From Chloranthus sessilifolius (Eukaryota > Streptophyta > Magnoliopsida > Chloranthales > Chloranthaceae): a stretch of DNA of 64,000 nt. Below, piece after piece: positions 10,920 through 23,700 of the stretch (positions are counted from its first letter, which is position 1; each line of letters begins with the position of its first letter). The notes beneath the pieces are model-generated. The model ran no database searches. It was not told where the DNA came from and was given only the letters and a program-made list of their open reading frames with translations. The position numbers were made by a program, and so were the translations under genes. The stretch is from contig CM037596.1 in the NCBI GenBank assembly GCA_021018995.1, positions 6,895,501 to 6,959,500 on the forward strand, read 5' to 3'.

Positions 10920-11820
10920 CATTTGTTAGTTCCTTAGATGCTATTACAGTTCCCAATTTTGTGCATAGTGCCTTGTCTCAGCCTAAGTGGAGAGAAGCCA
11001 TGCTTTAAGAGATGAAAGCTTTGGAATCCAGCCATACATGAGATGTTGTTGAGCTTCCTATGGGCATGAAGGTGGTGGGATGCAAGTGGGTCTACACAGT
11101 GAAGTATAGACCCGATGGTACTATGTAAAGATGCAATGCCCAGCTCGTTGCCAAGGGATTCACCCACACTCAAGGGGTTGATTATCAAGAGACTTTTCCT
11201 CATGCTGGAGAATCCAAAAGACCATTGCTCATGTTGAAACGTCCAATACTATTCGTGTTCTCTCTCTGGCTGCCCATAAGTATTAGCCGTTGTATCAACT
11301 TGATGTAACTAACTCTTTCCTTCATGGAGATCTGAAAGACGAGGTGGTGTACATGGCTCCACCTCCTAGGATTATAAAGCGGAGGGGGTACAAGATGGTA
11401 TGCAAGCTAAAAAAACCATCTATGGTCTAAAACAGTCTCCCCGGGCCTGGTTTCAGAAGTTCAGTGAAGCTATTATGAAGATTAGCTACCAAAGGAATCA
11501 CTATGATCACACTCTCTTTGTGAAGAGAGGGACCCATTGCATTGTTGTATGAGTCTGTGTGGATGACATCATTGGCAAGGGTGATGACAGTGGAGATACT
11601 TCAGTTGAAATGTTACCTAAGCAAAGTGTGTGAAATTAAAGATTTGGATCCTCTTAAGTACTTTCTTGGAACTGAAGTTGCTAGATCTAAGAAAGGAATT
11701 GCTTTATCCCAAAGAAAATATGTTCTGGATGTAGTGAAAGACACTGGTATGCTTGAGTGTAAATCGGCATCTTCACCAATTGAACATAACCATAGAGTTA
11801 GTGGAAATGAGGAGTAGCCA
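10920..11820 (+). pseudogene. Copia-2 reverse transcriptase
   Basis: Pieces visible in shifting frames: GCKWVYTVKYRPDGT (about 11079-11120), a QLDV-like block near 11297, and EIKDLDPLKYFLGTEVARS with GIALSQRKYVLDVV (11630-11740). The catalytic box reads CVDD after an in-frame stop (about 11550). Several stops confirm decay. Confidence 0.82.
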
Positions 11821-11835
11821 CTCAAGGACATTAGT

Positions 11836-12405
11836 GTGTATCAGAAGATTGTTGGCAAGTTGATTTACCTCACAATGACCAGATCGGATATAGCTTATGC
11901 AATCAGTGTGGTGAGCCAGTACATGCTCTCCAAAGAATATCCATCTCGATGTTGCATACAGAATCTTCAGGTACCTAAAGGGGATCCCAGGCAGAGGCCT
12001 GTTTTATGGAGATCATGGTCACCTGGATGTGGAAATATTCACAGATGCTAATTGGGCTGGTTCTTTTGATGACAGGAGATCTACTACCATATATTGTACA
12101 TTGTCGGGTTGTTACTTGGAAGTCTAAGCAACAGAATGTAGTTTCTAACTCAAGTGCTGAAGGCGAGTATAGAGCTGTCCCAGGGAGGGAAGGTATGTGG
12201 TTAAAATCACTTTATCCAACCTTAGTGAAGAGGTGAACCTCCCTATGACCTTGTATGAGGATAATGAAGCGGCACATTACATAACTGAAAATCCAAGAGA
12301 GGACTAAACATATTGAAGTTGATTGCCACTTCATACGTGAGAAAGTTTCAAGGAGATCGGCATCTTTCAAGTTCCATCAGAAGATCAATTGGGCGATGTG
12401 CTTAC

Positions 12406-12458
<53 letters not shown>

Positions 12459-12470
12459 CAACTTGAGGGG
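11836..12470 (+). pseudogene. Copia-2 RNase H, interrupted by a microsatellite
   Basis: YQKIVGKLIYLTMTRSDIAY begins the domain. SNSSAEGEYRAV and NEAAHYI-like blocks follow in other frames. Near its end, just after the LTK-like codons at about 12400, 46 bp of (AT)n replace the conserved terminal residues before the polypurine tract. Confidence 0.82.
12409..12454. repeat. (AT)n microsatellite within Copia-2 coding remnant
   Basis: 23 uninterrupted AT units lie between the remnants of the RNase H end and the polypurine tract. Confidence 0.95.
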
Positions 12471-12711
12471 GAGTGTATAGGAATGTAATTATATGAGTAC
12501 GCATGTCTAGTTAAGTTGGGTGTGTGTGTGTGGTAAGTGGAAGCACTTATCTGGTAATCCTTTATACTTCAGTAGTCTCGAGATCTGTGATGTAATAGAG
12601 TATATATAAAAGCATTAATGCATTGGGATGTGTGCAATAACAAAACCCTAATTTTTTCCATCTCTCTTCTTCCTCTTCTCCTTCTTCTCTCCCATCTAAC
12701 CCTAAACCTAA

Positions 12712-12860
12712 TTACAAATATTAACTGAAACTGTAGGGGAGGAGGTGACATGACAGAAAAAACAGCTCTTGAATGAGATGTGGCCCCAAAATCATGTAAC
12801 CACTTAAGTAGGTCATGTGACCTCAAATATGCACACTCGAGAGTTGAGAAAAAAATTCAT
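12712..12860 (+). repeat. Duplicated segment B, right part
   Basis: Blocks gaatgagatgtggcccc-like, aaccacttaa and gtgacctcaaata match 3940-4060 of segment A in order. It resumes the segment interrupted by Copia-2. Confidence 0.68.
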
Positions 12861-14719
12861 TAGTTTTACTCCCTTTCACCATTTGAAAATCTTGGGAATC
12901 TTAGATTCTTACACTATAATAAATAAATAAATAAAAACCATTTCAGGTAATTATCTTTGGGTTTCAAAAGCTTCTACAAACTCTTATTTCATGGTCCCCT
13001 ACGTTTGCTAATTAGGATCCTTTTATCTATTTCTAAACATATACAATGGGCCTCAAATACCCTTTGTCTACTTACCTTTTATGGGCTATTTTTAGTTATT
13101 TTGCTAAGTTGGGGTTTAAAGCAAGACTAACAATTTTTTATTATTTATTTAGATTAAATATGAAACAAGTGGGTATGCAACCCTAAACAGTGGTTTATTA
13201 TTATTAATTTATTGCAAGAATTTAGACTGGAAATAATATTATGAGCTCTCTTTACAATTTTCTAATTCTTGTAGTTTATTTCTCATCTTTGTTCTACTCT
13301 TTTAAGCGTAAAATTTCGAGGGAAGCTGTATTTGTGCCACATTCCCTCTCCATTCAGGTTGCATTCTTGTCCTCTTTCCGCACGAGTAATACAACTATAT
13401 TTTTGTCATTTAAAACACACTTGTGTGATAGTAAAGATATTGACAAACTATTATAATATCTATAATAGTTGTATATAACTATTTTTCTTATCAAAAACTA
13501 ATGCAACATATTATTTCTCCGGTGAATTCGTGTCTTACAGCCAACCATCTTCTTTGGTTATGAGAGAAAACATATAACTGTGCATTCATCCATATAGACA
13601 AAATGCTTAATTATTAAAGGCACCAGGCAATAGAACTAAACCTTGCTACATGAGTGGATAGCGACAAAATTTATTTCACACAAAAACCATGCACTTATCT
13701 GCATAAACATAAGCTTTTGCATCTCATTCCCATCAAACTGTGGAATCTCAGTTGAAATACAACGGTCACTCTAAATATTGTTATCAATTGTAATACATTG
13801 CATAGTGATGCTTCATAGTTGTGAGGCAAACAATATTTCTTGGCTATCATATCTCTATTTGCATCCTAGGGGGATGCAAGTAAAGCTAATAAATTCAAGC
13901 ATCAATAACCACAGGATAAATAAGATCTGTTCAAATATGTGAAAGCAAAAAATTGATATAAACAACCAATAGTTTAAAATTCAAGGGTGGGTCAAGATAA
14001 GCATAGCTCAATTTCTAGCTAGAATGTGAAAGAAAAAACTACATATTCTGTAAGCTATTGACCACTGTTAACCTAAGGACTCGTAAACCACAATTTCAAA
14101 TATTTCAAAAAGGCATTGTTTGATTAAAACAGAGATTCAGAACCCTAACGTAGAAAGCACATCCTTTATAAGCATCGCAGCAGAAAATGGAGATATTCTT
14201 ATGTATCTTTTTTCCTAGAATTTCTTATCTGAATATTCTCAATAACTGGAGAACAATAATCCTTACTTATGCTGTCTATTCTCGTCATCTTTTTTTTTCT
14301 AAATCTATTTTTCGTCATCATCATCACCTTGTTCCTACCAAGGATCGAACTTGTGACCTATTATCTATCTATGATATAGAAATAACTATTTTTACAAGCA
14401 CAAAAGAATTGAAACTTTCATTGTTAGAAATTCATTTATTTTGCCACTTTCTCTTCCTTTCCCTTATCAAAAGAGAGCAATCATGGTGACTTGTGCTTTC
14501 TAGAACACAAGCAAACAACAAACTACTCTTCCAATATTTCAAAGAAAATAAATGAGATCTCCATGATGCAAAAATAATCAGAAGTTTCAAATGGAGTGGC
14601 CAAGAAAAGTTAAATGTAAAGAATGTGAGCTGAAAGCTGCAAGATTACTGCAAGATCCCTTCTTCCAACAATTATTAAAATATAGCACAAAGTGTTGAAG
14701 TTGAATAATGAAAACATAC
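12861..14719. other. LIG6 intron 8, part without recognised elements
   Basis: AT-rich, with no intact frame above 100 codons. The minus strand was read for the next LIG6 exon (continuing after NILPNL) and none was found. A word like a tRNA B box (ggatcgaac, 14342-14350) occurs without an A box, so no SINE is claimed. Confidence 0.6.
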
Positions 14720-14767
14720 CAAATTTGGAAGTATATTATAAGCCTCGATAACCGCTCCAGAAATGCA
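14720..14767 (-). CDS. LIG6: LIG6 exon 8 (last exon visible)
   Basis: 48 nt, 16 codons (residues 947-962), reading CISGAVIEAYNILPNL, a recognisable ligase N-domain helix. The acceptor is ttggtag and the donor is TTTG|gtatgt. No later exon was found between here and base 1. Confidence 0.9.
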
Positions 14768-17700
14768 CTACCAAGTAACAGAAAAAAGTCATTTAGGAAA
14801 AAAACTTGATATGAAACAACCATTGCAAGTTAGAATAAAAGATAAGCCTAATTTATATTGGATACTAGCAAAAAAAATCTTACTGACGTTCTTTAAAAAA
14901 TATACAAATAATTTAACATAATATACATAAAGACAAAGGAGGTAATTATTTATTCATTCAAACTTACTGAAATGTAAAAATGACTAAATTCTTTTAACAC
15001 ACTTTTATCATCTAAATCAACCAGTATATTGCAGCAAATTGGAATCAATGATCTGTTATCTAAATGGTAGTTTATCGTCTGTATCGTAATTCAAACCTGA
15101 AGCTGCGATCGAAGTGTTTCAGATGATCCTTCTTGAAGGGTATGAAGAGAATTCATCACTACAGCTTGTGCCAATGCCGGCAGAACAGTCCTCACCATGG
15201 CTCCAATACGCAAATTGCGAACCTATATATATACATAGAAATCTCAGGAGAAAAGTGGAAAAACTATATGTAAATTATGCACTTGTAATCTATGGCTTGT
15301 TCTACCTTTTATCAAAGATGTCCAAAGCAAACAACATTGACAACATAAAACAAAACATACAAAATTATGAATTATCTGAATAAATCGACTAATATCCAAA
15401 AAAGTAGATAATTGACCACTATATAAGTGCTTTACTCATGGCGACAGATACTGCCCCTTGCTTGAAGAGAAAAGGTCGGATTTAACTATATTTTATAATA
15501 AACACAGAGGATATTGTCTTTTAAGCACCCCATCTCTTTCTCATGATTGGATAACTCGCGTCACAGACTCTCTTGCCAACTGCGCACTTATGTTGACTAG
15601 TCTTAAACTTGGAAGTTGGGAGAACAAAAACTGTTGCTGGATGAGAACTGTTCTTTTAAAACAAGAATGATAGGAAAATGATGAGGAACCATTTTTAAAC
15701 TTCTTGAACAACTGTTTCAAATTTTGCTTGGGGATATACTTATAACAAAGAAAGTGGCAATAAATTAAAAACTTATATTTGCTTATAGTTTGCTCTTGCA
15801 CAAGATAACTTCACAAAGTGTTTCGGAAAATAGGAAGGCCACGGGAGAGACTATTTTTTATTTTGCTCAGTAAATGTTACTTCTATTAAGCCATTGCTTT
15901 CATTGAGATGAAAGTAGTGACCTAATAGAAATTTTTGTTTACTAACAAAAAAGAAAGAAAGAACAAATGTATAACCCAGATTCGCTTGAGAAAGGCATAA
16001 GCAAAGAGAACATGTCACCATGTGCCATTCCAGCATTTCTCATGATGAAGAAGATGGTTTGGAGGATGTGAACAAATAGCAGTGCCCTAAACAAGATCAT
16101 CATCAAGTATCACTTCCATACACTAGGGCTTGAAGACATGTTAGAAGTGCTAAATGGTGTCAGAATATTTTCCAAGATACGAGTCTTCGGCGTTCTAACA
16201 AGGAAGCCCTCTATGTCAACTTGAAGAAGAGATAATTATGTGCTATTTTCTTTCCTTCATATGTGAGTGGGGGTGTTAGTGATAATAGGCGTGTCATCAA
16301 TAAGTTGTAAGCTATATAAATACTAATAGTAGAAGAGAGTTTGAGTTACACGAGTTCGACCCTAATTTCTCCTAGTTCTCTTCTTCTTCTTCAAACCCTA
16401 ACCCTAATTCCTCTACCTTAAAATTAACTTGGTCTCAAAGCAAGAATCTGCACCTGTAAACCTTTGTGCTAACATCACCTTCCTTGGCATTGGCATCATG
16501 CTGACATCATCGTGATCAACTAGTTGACCTCGAAACCTCAAGGGGTAGGCGAGCTGGCCAGGTACTTGCTTCCAAAGCAAGAGACCTGAGTTCAAATCCC
16601 CTCCCCCCCTTGAGGCCACCCTAGGGATTTATATCCCGTGCTGACCCGGCATGTGCTAATTTGGGGTGAACACGTGCCCCTTGGATTAGGTGCTTGCTAT
16701 AAGAGTCTCGGATACCCAGGTTCTCAAAAAAAAACAAAGAAAAAAAAACTAGTTGACCTTGAATGAACACAAACTATATATCAAATTGATTGGTTTCTCC
16801 TCCTGAGTAATTTTAATTCTTGGGTCATGGTCATTTTGGCGAATAGTTTGAGAGTTTGGAAGGGATTTGTCTCAATCATCCCTAAATCTGTAACTCATGG
16901 TTTTCAAGGGTTGGGTCCACTTCAGAGGTGCCGCCAAGTACAGTTTGGATCAGATTGGAGTGTGGGGTATGATTCCAAAATCTTTTTTGTAACTTGCTAA
17001 ATTCATGCAAAGAAATCTTGATTCTCATGTTATCGATCAAAAAAAAATCTTGATTCTCATGTTTCTTAACCATGAGATGCAAATCATGTTTTTTTTCTGG
17101 GACCCTGAATCATATGAATGTGTTTGGTTTATATCTGTTTGATTTGTCTATTCGCTACGCTTCATATGAAATTGGTTTCATTTCATTCCAAGGACTACAG
17201 AGGAAGATAAGTTGACTTTTGTGAAGAAGGGTTTCGTTTCATTCCCAGCTATGACCAGTGAATTGTATATGAACAGTACAGTGGTTGTATGATCTTGCTT
17301 GTGTTGTTGCTGGTTCTGTAGGCTGTGTATACAACGGGTTGAAGGTATGCAGTATTGCTGCCTATGTGTTGACTGTTAAGTGGTGATTGAAACTGTTTAC
17401 TAGTTTGGCTGTGTCTGGAAGTTTGGTTATCAGCAGTGTTGCCTACCAGGTGTTTGCTGAATTGTCTCTAAAGACATTTGTTATTTTTGTCATTTGGATT
17501 GCTATGCAGACAGCTTCAGTATTGAGGTAACTCAATTATGGAAGGAAACCAAGTGATGATTGGTGGTAGATGTCTTCTCAGTATTGATGAGAAGGATGTT
17601 GCTGGTTCTGCACATGCCTCTGTTTCATCTAGTACCTCATCGATCATTGACTTTGGTGCTATGGATCATGTGACAGGCATATCATCTCTATTCCAAATTT

Positions 17701-20700
17701 TGCCTCTATAGTCGGGACAATACCTTGTTGATGGATCATTGGTTCCTGTATTGGGTAAAGGGCATGTTTAAGATGAACGTATTTCTTTACAGTTTACTTT
17801 AAATGTTCCAAAAATGTTGCTCGAGATAAATATATACACTTCCTGGACTTCTGAATTTCTGCCTTGTGAATTGAGGCAGACATGCAATGTCATTGATTTT
17901 TCTAGTGACACTGATTCACTAACCTCATGAGATGCATTTTGTACCCTAAACAAGTGGTAGAAGGCCATGATGATGATGACGAAATAACGTTGATAACGAT
18001 GATGATGATGATGAATATGAATCTCTCACTTGTCATAGCAAGTATTATTTTAAGCTTAATCATATATCAGTAATTTACTTAATCAAAAAGAAAACTATGA
18101 TAGAATATGATGTTTTATCTATTTTTACAATCTCAGGCAGATGTATCATTATACGCGCATAAAAATGCTTCTGATGGTATCACATATTTAACTAAAAGAG
18201 ACATTCCTATTTTAATGAACCTATTATACTAGCTTTTGCCCTTGTGTGACTTGGCATAACCCTCAGGCCAAATCATGCAAATATAATCAATAGGTGGCTG
18301 AATCCCATGACAAAATTGCTTCTTTAACATTGTTCTACATTTCAAATAAATAATAAAAAACCAGTCACTTGCACCAAGATCAAAGGAAAAAATTGTCAAA
18401 TCAAAACAATTTGGGAGTATCTCACCAAAGATCTCACAAGGAACTTCATTTCCTTCTCTCTACATGAACGCATAAGATTTACGACGAGATTTTTCTTTCG
18501 GACAGCACTTCCATTGCCTGATTCCACACTGATAAATTACAAAGCAAATACACCAAGACATAATTAATAACTTGCATATACTAAAACCAACATGCCAAAT
18601 CCATTGTTAACAAAGATATTCTATCGCAGTATAGGTTATAAAATATAAACCTTAACACATGAAATGATCTTTGAAGTAAATGCAAGAACTAGGTGAAGAG
18701 AAGAAAAAATTTGAACTAACAAAAAAGAAGATGAAATAAGAATAAAAACAAGCTACAATAAAGAAAAATGAGAATATAGGACTGGTTCAAAAGTACTTCT
18801 TCCTTCTTTTTGTCCATTGTGTTCACCAAAAGCCAAGAAGGCCTAATAATTAAATGGCAGGAAATAATAATAATAACAATAATAACTGTAACTCAAAAGA
18901 AGAGGTACAGATTGCCTTTGAGAGGGGATCATGACATAATGAAACATAATCAAACAAAAAAATGTTCTCTATGAGTAGGGGAGTATACAGTGTTGCGCAT
19001 ACCGAAGGGTTAAGGGCTTACAAGTTATGGCATTACCAGGTGGGCATTTATAGTGAAAAGGTCAAAGTTACTGCTGCAAATAAGGCCCCAAAAAAGGGGC
19101 AAATAGGGCCCCGAAAAAAGGGAAGGCAGAAGTCACTGGGACTGCCTGAGAATGATAAAAAAACTTGTCATAGGAATCTATAGGGGAATAGATAGGTAGC
19201 AAACGAAAATTAAGAATGCTGTAACCAGGATGATGTAAGGTCCAGGAAACTGATGAGGATGAATCATTTAATTGAATTCTGGAGCAAGGAATCTGAAAAA
19301 TCAATGGCTGGTATCATATTTGCAGTCATTATTGATGTTAATGACTACGATGGCTGCACAGGAAGGTTCATAGCTTTAATACTATGAATCAATGTTGCTC
19401 AGCGTCTTGCTGTTTTTAATATAATCTCTATTACCGATCAAAAGAAAAAAAAAATTGCTATGAATCAATTCATAAAGTTTGATCTAATCCCCTTATTATC
19501 GAAGATAAACACCAGAGGTGGCGGTCAATGTCACCAGGTCAAAATTCAGGAATTATTCTGCAAAAAAAAAAATTGCAAAAAACTGGGCAATAATCGGGAA
19601 AGTCAGAAAGTAGGGAAAAAAAAAATACTAAAAACAACGATAGGAGACGATAATGAGTTTTATTTAAGGGAACAAGTACGAGTTTTAAATCTGGGATTTT
19701 TTATTTTTCGAATACTGAGTTTTAATCTAAATCACATTGTTGTAAACTTGATTTTTTTAGAAACGAGAAATAAAAATTCTTTATTTTAACCTTTTCTCCA
19801 AATGAGTAATTAAAAAATCATCTTTAATCAATTAAATCTTAATTAATATGTTCAGAATCAGGTGGGAAGCTGTCAAGCTTTGGACCTTAGATTCGAAGGG
19901 AATTTGGAGTTAATTTTTTTTTATAACTTTCTTGTCAAAAAACTGCTGGTGGGACATGTTTGGACTAGGTTATAGAAAGTGTGCATCCCCCCTGAGGAGA
20001 TATTCTTTAGTTGGATCGTATTTTAATGATGGACCAATTGATTACAAGACGGAAAATGATGCAGATTTTTGTGTTATGTGTATGCCGGCGGAGGAGTGGC
20101 AAGTCACCTTTTCATACATCGTTGGGTGGCTACAGATCTTTGGGGTGTACTCCTGAAAACTTTCGGTATTAGCTGGGCTTTCCCAGATTCTTGTGGCAGC
20201 TGGTAATGGCTTGGGATGGTCCATGTTTTGAGGGGGTCAAAACATTGATTTTTTTTTATATGGGTGACCTGGTTAGAGAGAAACCATCATATCTTCCATT
20301 GAGTGAGGAAGTCACTGGTCATGAGGATAAAAACGGCTCAGGACATGGCTATTACGTAGCTTACTTTGGACAAAAATGGTATTGCTAGTGAGGTCCAGGG
20401 TTTGGTTGATGATTGGGAGGACTTGCTTTTACTAAATATTCTTTTCATTGATGGGAGGACCTCGTAGAGAGGGTTTCAGGCTGCCCTTCTGGTTCAGGGA
20501 GAGGGGTTCTACTTTTATGTTTTCCCTTTGTTCTTTTGTTTTCTGGCTACCTTTTGTTAGTTTGCATGTTGTCTTATTTGTGCCCCAGCTCCTCACCATG
20601 GCCACAGGTTTGTATCTCTTTTTCCTATCTAATATATTTTTCTTTTATGGAGCAAAAATAATAATTATTATTATTATTATTAAAAAATTAAAAAGTTTGT

Positions 20701-23700
20701 AACTTTTTCAATTAGTCATGATTAAAATGTGAAAAGATCGTCAAAGTATTTTATTCATAATTTAAATGCGACTTTTTCAAAAATTCAAAATTTGGTGGCT
20801 ACAGTGGTGGTATAACACCCAAAGATATCTGCTATAGGACACTTTAGATACCATTCAGATGTTAAACAAAATAAAACTTAATCTCACATGTAATCCTTAA
20901 ACAAAATAGTATTCAAACAAATGGTTATGCACATCACAGTTACAACATCTGTTTATCATATGGGAATACAAAAGACACAAAATACTCTAACTACTTTTTT
21001 TAACTAAATCTTTAACAAATAAAATTAGATGATTTAACTAGTTGTGCTACTCTTCTGCAAATTGTGTCGCACTATCCAATAGAAAGACTATGGAATTATT
21101 CTCTTTTACAGTAACAGGAAACAGGAGTATAATGGATGACTGGATGGAAATGGAAAATACTACCATATATTGTAGATGACTCAAAACAAGTTCTTTTACA
21201 AAATCGATGGTAAAAAAAAAAAAAAAAAAGCGTCAGCTTTTTTGAAAAAATAAATGCTAAAAAATCCCAAGTAAGGGGGACTTTAATTGAGATGAATCAC
21301 GCATACGCATTTCTAAGGTTACGTGGATTATGTAATTATTGCTAGTGAAGAGTAATATCAATAAGTGTCTGGTATGTAAATCATATCACTGGGTGTGCAC
21401 ATACAAATATATTTACTCATATAAAAGATAGTGAGGGCCGCTCCTAACTAAGCTCTCCCTTCTTTTCTCTTCTTTCTATCTCTCTGATCCTCTCTTACTC
21501 TAATCTTAATACCATCTACCCTAATACCACCTAACTACCTCAACAATCTCTAATCCTAGATTTATTTTTGGTATTAGAGCAAATCAACCTGTACCCTTGA
21601 TGCTTATATTAGAATGACGTCATGCTGAACATCAATAGGTCAATGTTTGACCTCGGATGAAGATAAAAAGTTGGGGGTTTTGATTGGCATCTCAAAGAGA
21701 GTAACTTTAATACTACCACCTTTTATCAATTGAGATGTTCTTGAAGAGGTATAAAGCTCATATCTGAAAGCTTCACCTTTTTCGGAGCCCTGGTACTATG
21801 TGAGACCATAAACCGAGGGAAGCCACACATGGTTCAGACTGGAATTCTATGACCAACACCCCTAACGTGTTCAATCTTTGATTTGAACCCTCTTGGAAGA
21901 GTTTCGATCATTTTTACCTGTCTACTTTTGTCGTGTCTAATTCATTTCATATTTTCCAGATCCCTGATTCTTATGAGATTTTTAGCTTGATTTTCGTTGC
22001 GGGTCCTGATCGAAATATCATCCTCTTTCATTTTTTCTTTTTTGATCGGTATCATCCTCTTTCATTTTCTTTTTTCTTTTTCTTGTTTTGTAAGAGATGA
22101 ACCTATCTTCTGGGTTGGATCTTATGTTGTAGAGCAATAGTTGATGAATAAGGACATCATCTCTTGTGCTTAGATATATGTTCACTGATTTATTCTCTTT
22201 TTCAATCAAATTATTACTGTTTTTTATGACTGCTCTGTAACAAACGATGTTCTTTTTTTTAATAGAGCCATAGTCACTTTTTTCCAGGCGCACATGTCAC
22301 TGGTATTATCTTTTGTTGCTCATTTTGTTCCTTGCTGAAAGAAATGACCCCATTATTTGTGTCAAATATGTTTGAGAAACATACCCCTATGAGTTCTAAT
22401 ACCAGCAAGTATCACTACAATTAAACTGAATTCTATCAATTATTTGGGACAGCAATAAGAGCTTTCATTATATATCAAAGGGTCGTATGAACATCACTCT
22501 TACTGGTGCTACTCCGCGACCTAAAATGGACTGTCTATGCAGAAAATTGGAAGTTGACAAAGCCATAATTCTACAATGGCACTTCAATTCTCTAGATCCC
22601 TCCATCCATCGGACATTTATGTTCTGTGATTTGGCAGCCAAGCTAGAGAGCAAGTTGCCTAATACTTTTGCTCGAGCTAAGAATGATACCCGTATCTACT
22701 AACTCAAGCAAATGATTGTTGAGCAAAAACAAGGGGATTCATCCATGGGGGAGTATTATAGTGCACTTCAGGGTATATGAGAGGAGCTCAGTCATTATGA
22801 GACCCTATCTGACTTTGGTGAAGAAGTAAGAGCTAAATTAGCTCAGTGACTTGAGAGATCAAATCTATAATTCTCTTAAAGGCCTACAACTGATTACAAG
22901 TAGGCATGGACCCAAATCCTCACCACTAGGCCTCTCCCTACACTTAACATGGTCTACAGCATCCTTTTTGTTAAGGAGCAGCATAGATCTGTGATGACTT
23001 CAGGCTTGACATGTTCTCTATACACCTGAGTGTGCCGCTTTTTGCATCTAACACTCGTCCTGCAAGAGGTAGAGCAGGGGGAGTGATAGGGGTAGCCATC
23101 ATGATCGTGGTGAATGTTGGCATGGTATGTCCACCATTACTTATTATAACCAAGGGACATGATTATGATCATTGTAATCTCCTACATAGCTATTCTGAAG
23201 GATATCTGTCCAATCATCTTCATTTGTCCACACAGCTGCAACTGATTCATCAGTTAAGCATATGCCTATTTCTGGTGTTGTTGCTGGTATTATGACCTCC
23301 CTTTGATCCCAGATCACAGAACCAATTCGAGCTAAGTTGCAAGCTGCTCAGTGTGATGTGGTCACGACCCTGCTGCATAGACGCACATTTGATGCTTGCA
23401 TAGAGGATGAGGAGCCTCGCAGCTAGGTCTTGATGCACAGAGGTGCATGGCAGGTTGGCGATTGACAAGCGGGCGAGTCGTGTGTGGCACGTGAAGGAGT
23501 CGCGTACATCTCTTGAGTGACCATATATGAGGTGAAGGGAACCTTGGTGGATAGTAGCACGGCACATATTGTTGGCATTTGAACAGCTTCATGGGCACAA
23601 GGTGGTGTGACAGTTGTAGTGAGGCATGGGCAGAAAGCCTCCCAAGAGTCCAGGTGTCGACGAAGGCGTCAATGCATTTGAGTGGGGAGGATATGACATG

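Larger units (their letters stand above)
9726..12705 (+). mobile_element. Copia-2: internally deleted copia element with both LTRs
   Basis: The 5' LTR (9726-9967, TGTAGAGGAATG) is followed by PBS-like ttggtttcaaagc (9968-9980). The 3' LTR (12474-about 12705, TGTATAGGAATG) is preceded by gagggggag. The interior jumps from a leader straight to the linker before RT: gag, protease and integrase are absent. The element is therefore non-autonomous, and it sits inside duplicated segment B. Confidence 0.88.
16274..17830 (+). mobile_element. Copia-6: 5' half of a copia element in LIG6 intron 6
   Basis: A short LTR (16274-16428, TGTTAGTGATAA, TATA-like ctatataaatac near 16311) is followed by PBS-like ttggtctcaaagca (16429-16442). 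The interior has a SINE insertion and leads to a protease remnant at 17620-17700 reading SIIDFGAMDHVTG, where DSGA is DFGA, then LVDGSLVPVLGKG. Nothing after the gag-pre-integrase region is present, so it is a truncated copy. Confidence 0.75.

Noticed and set aside
14330..14360. SINE on the minus strand
   Set aside because: A B-box-like word (agttcgatcctt) is present, but there is no A box, tail or target duplication.
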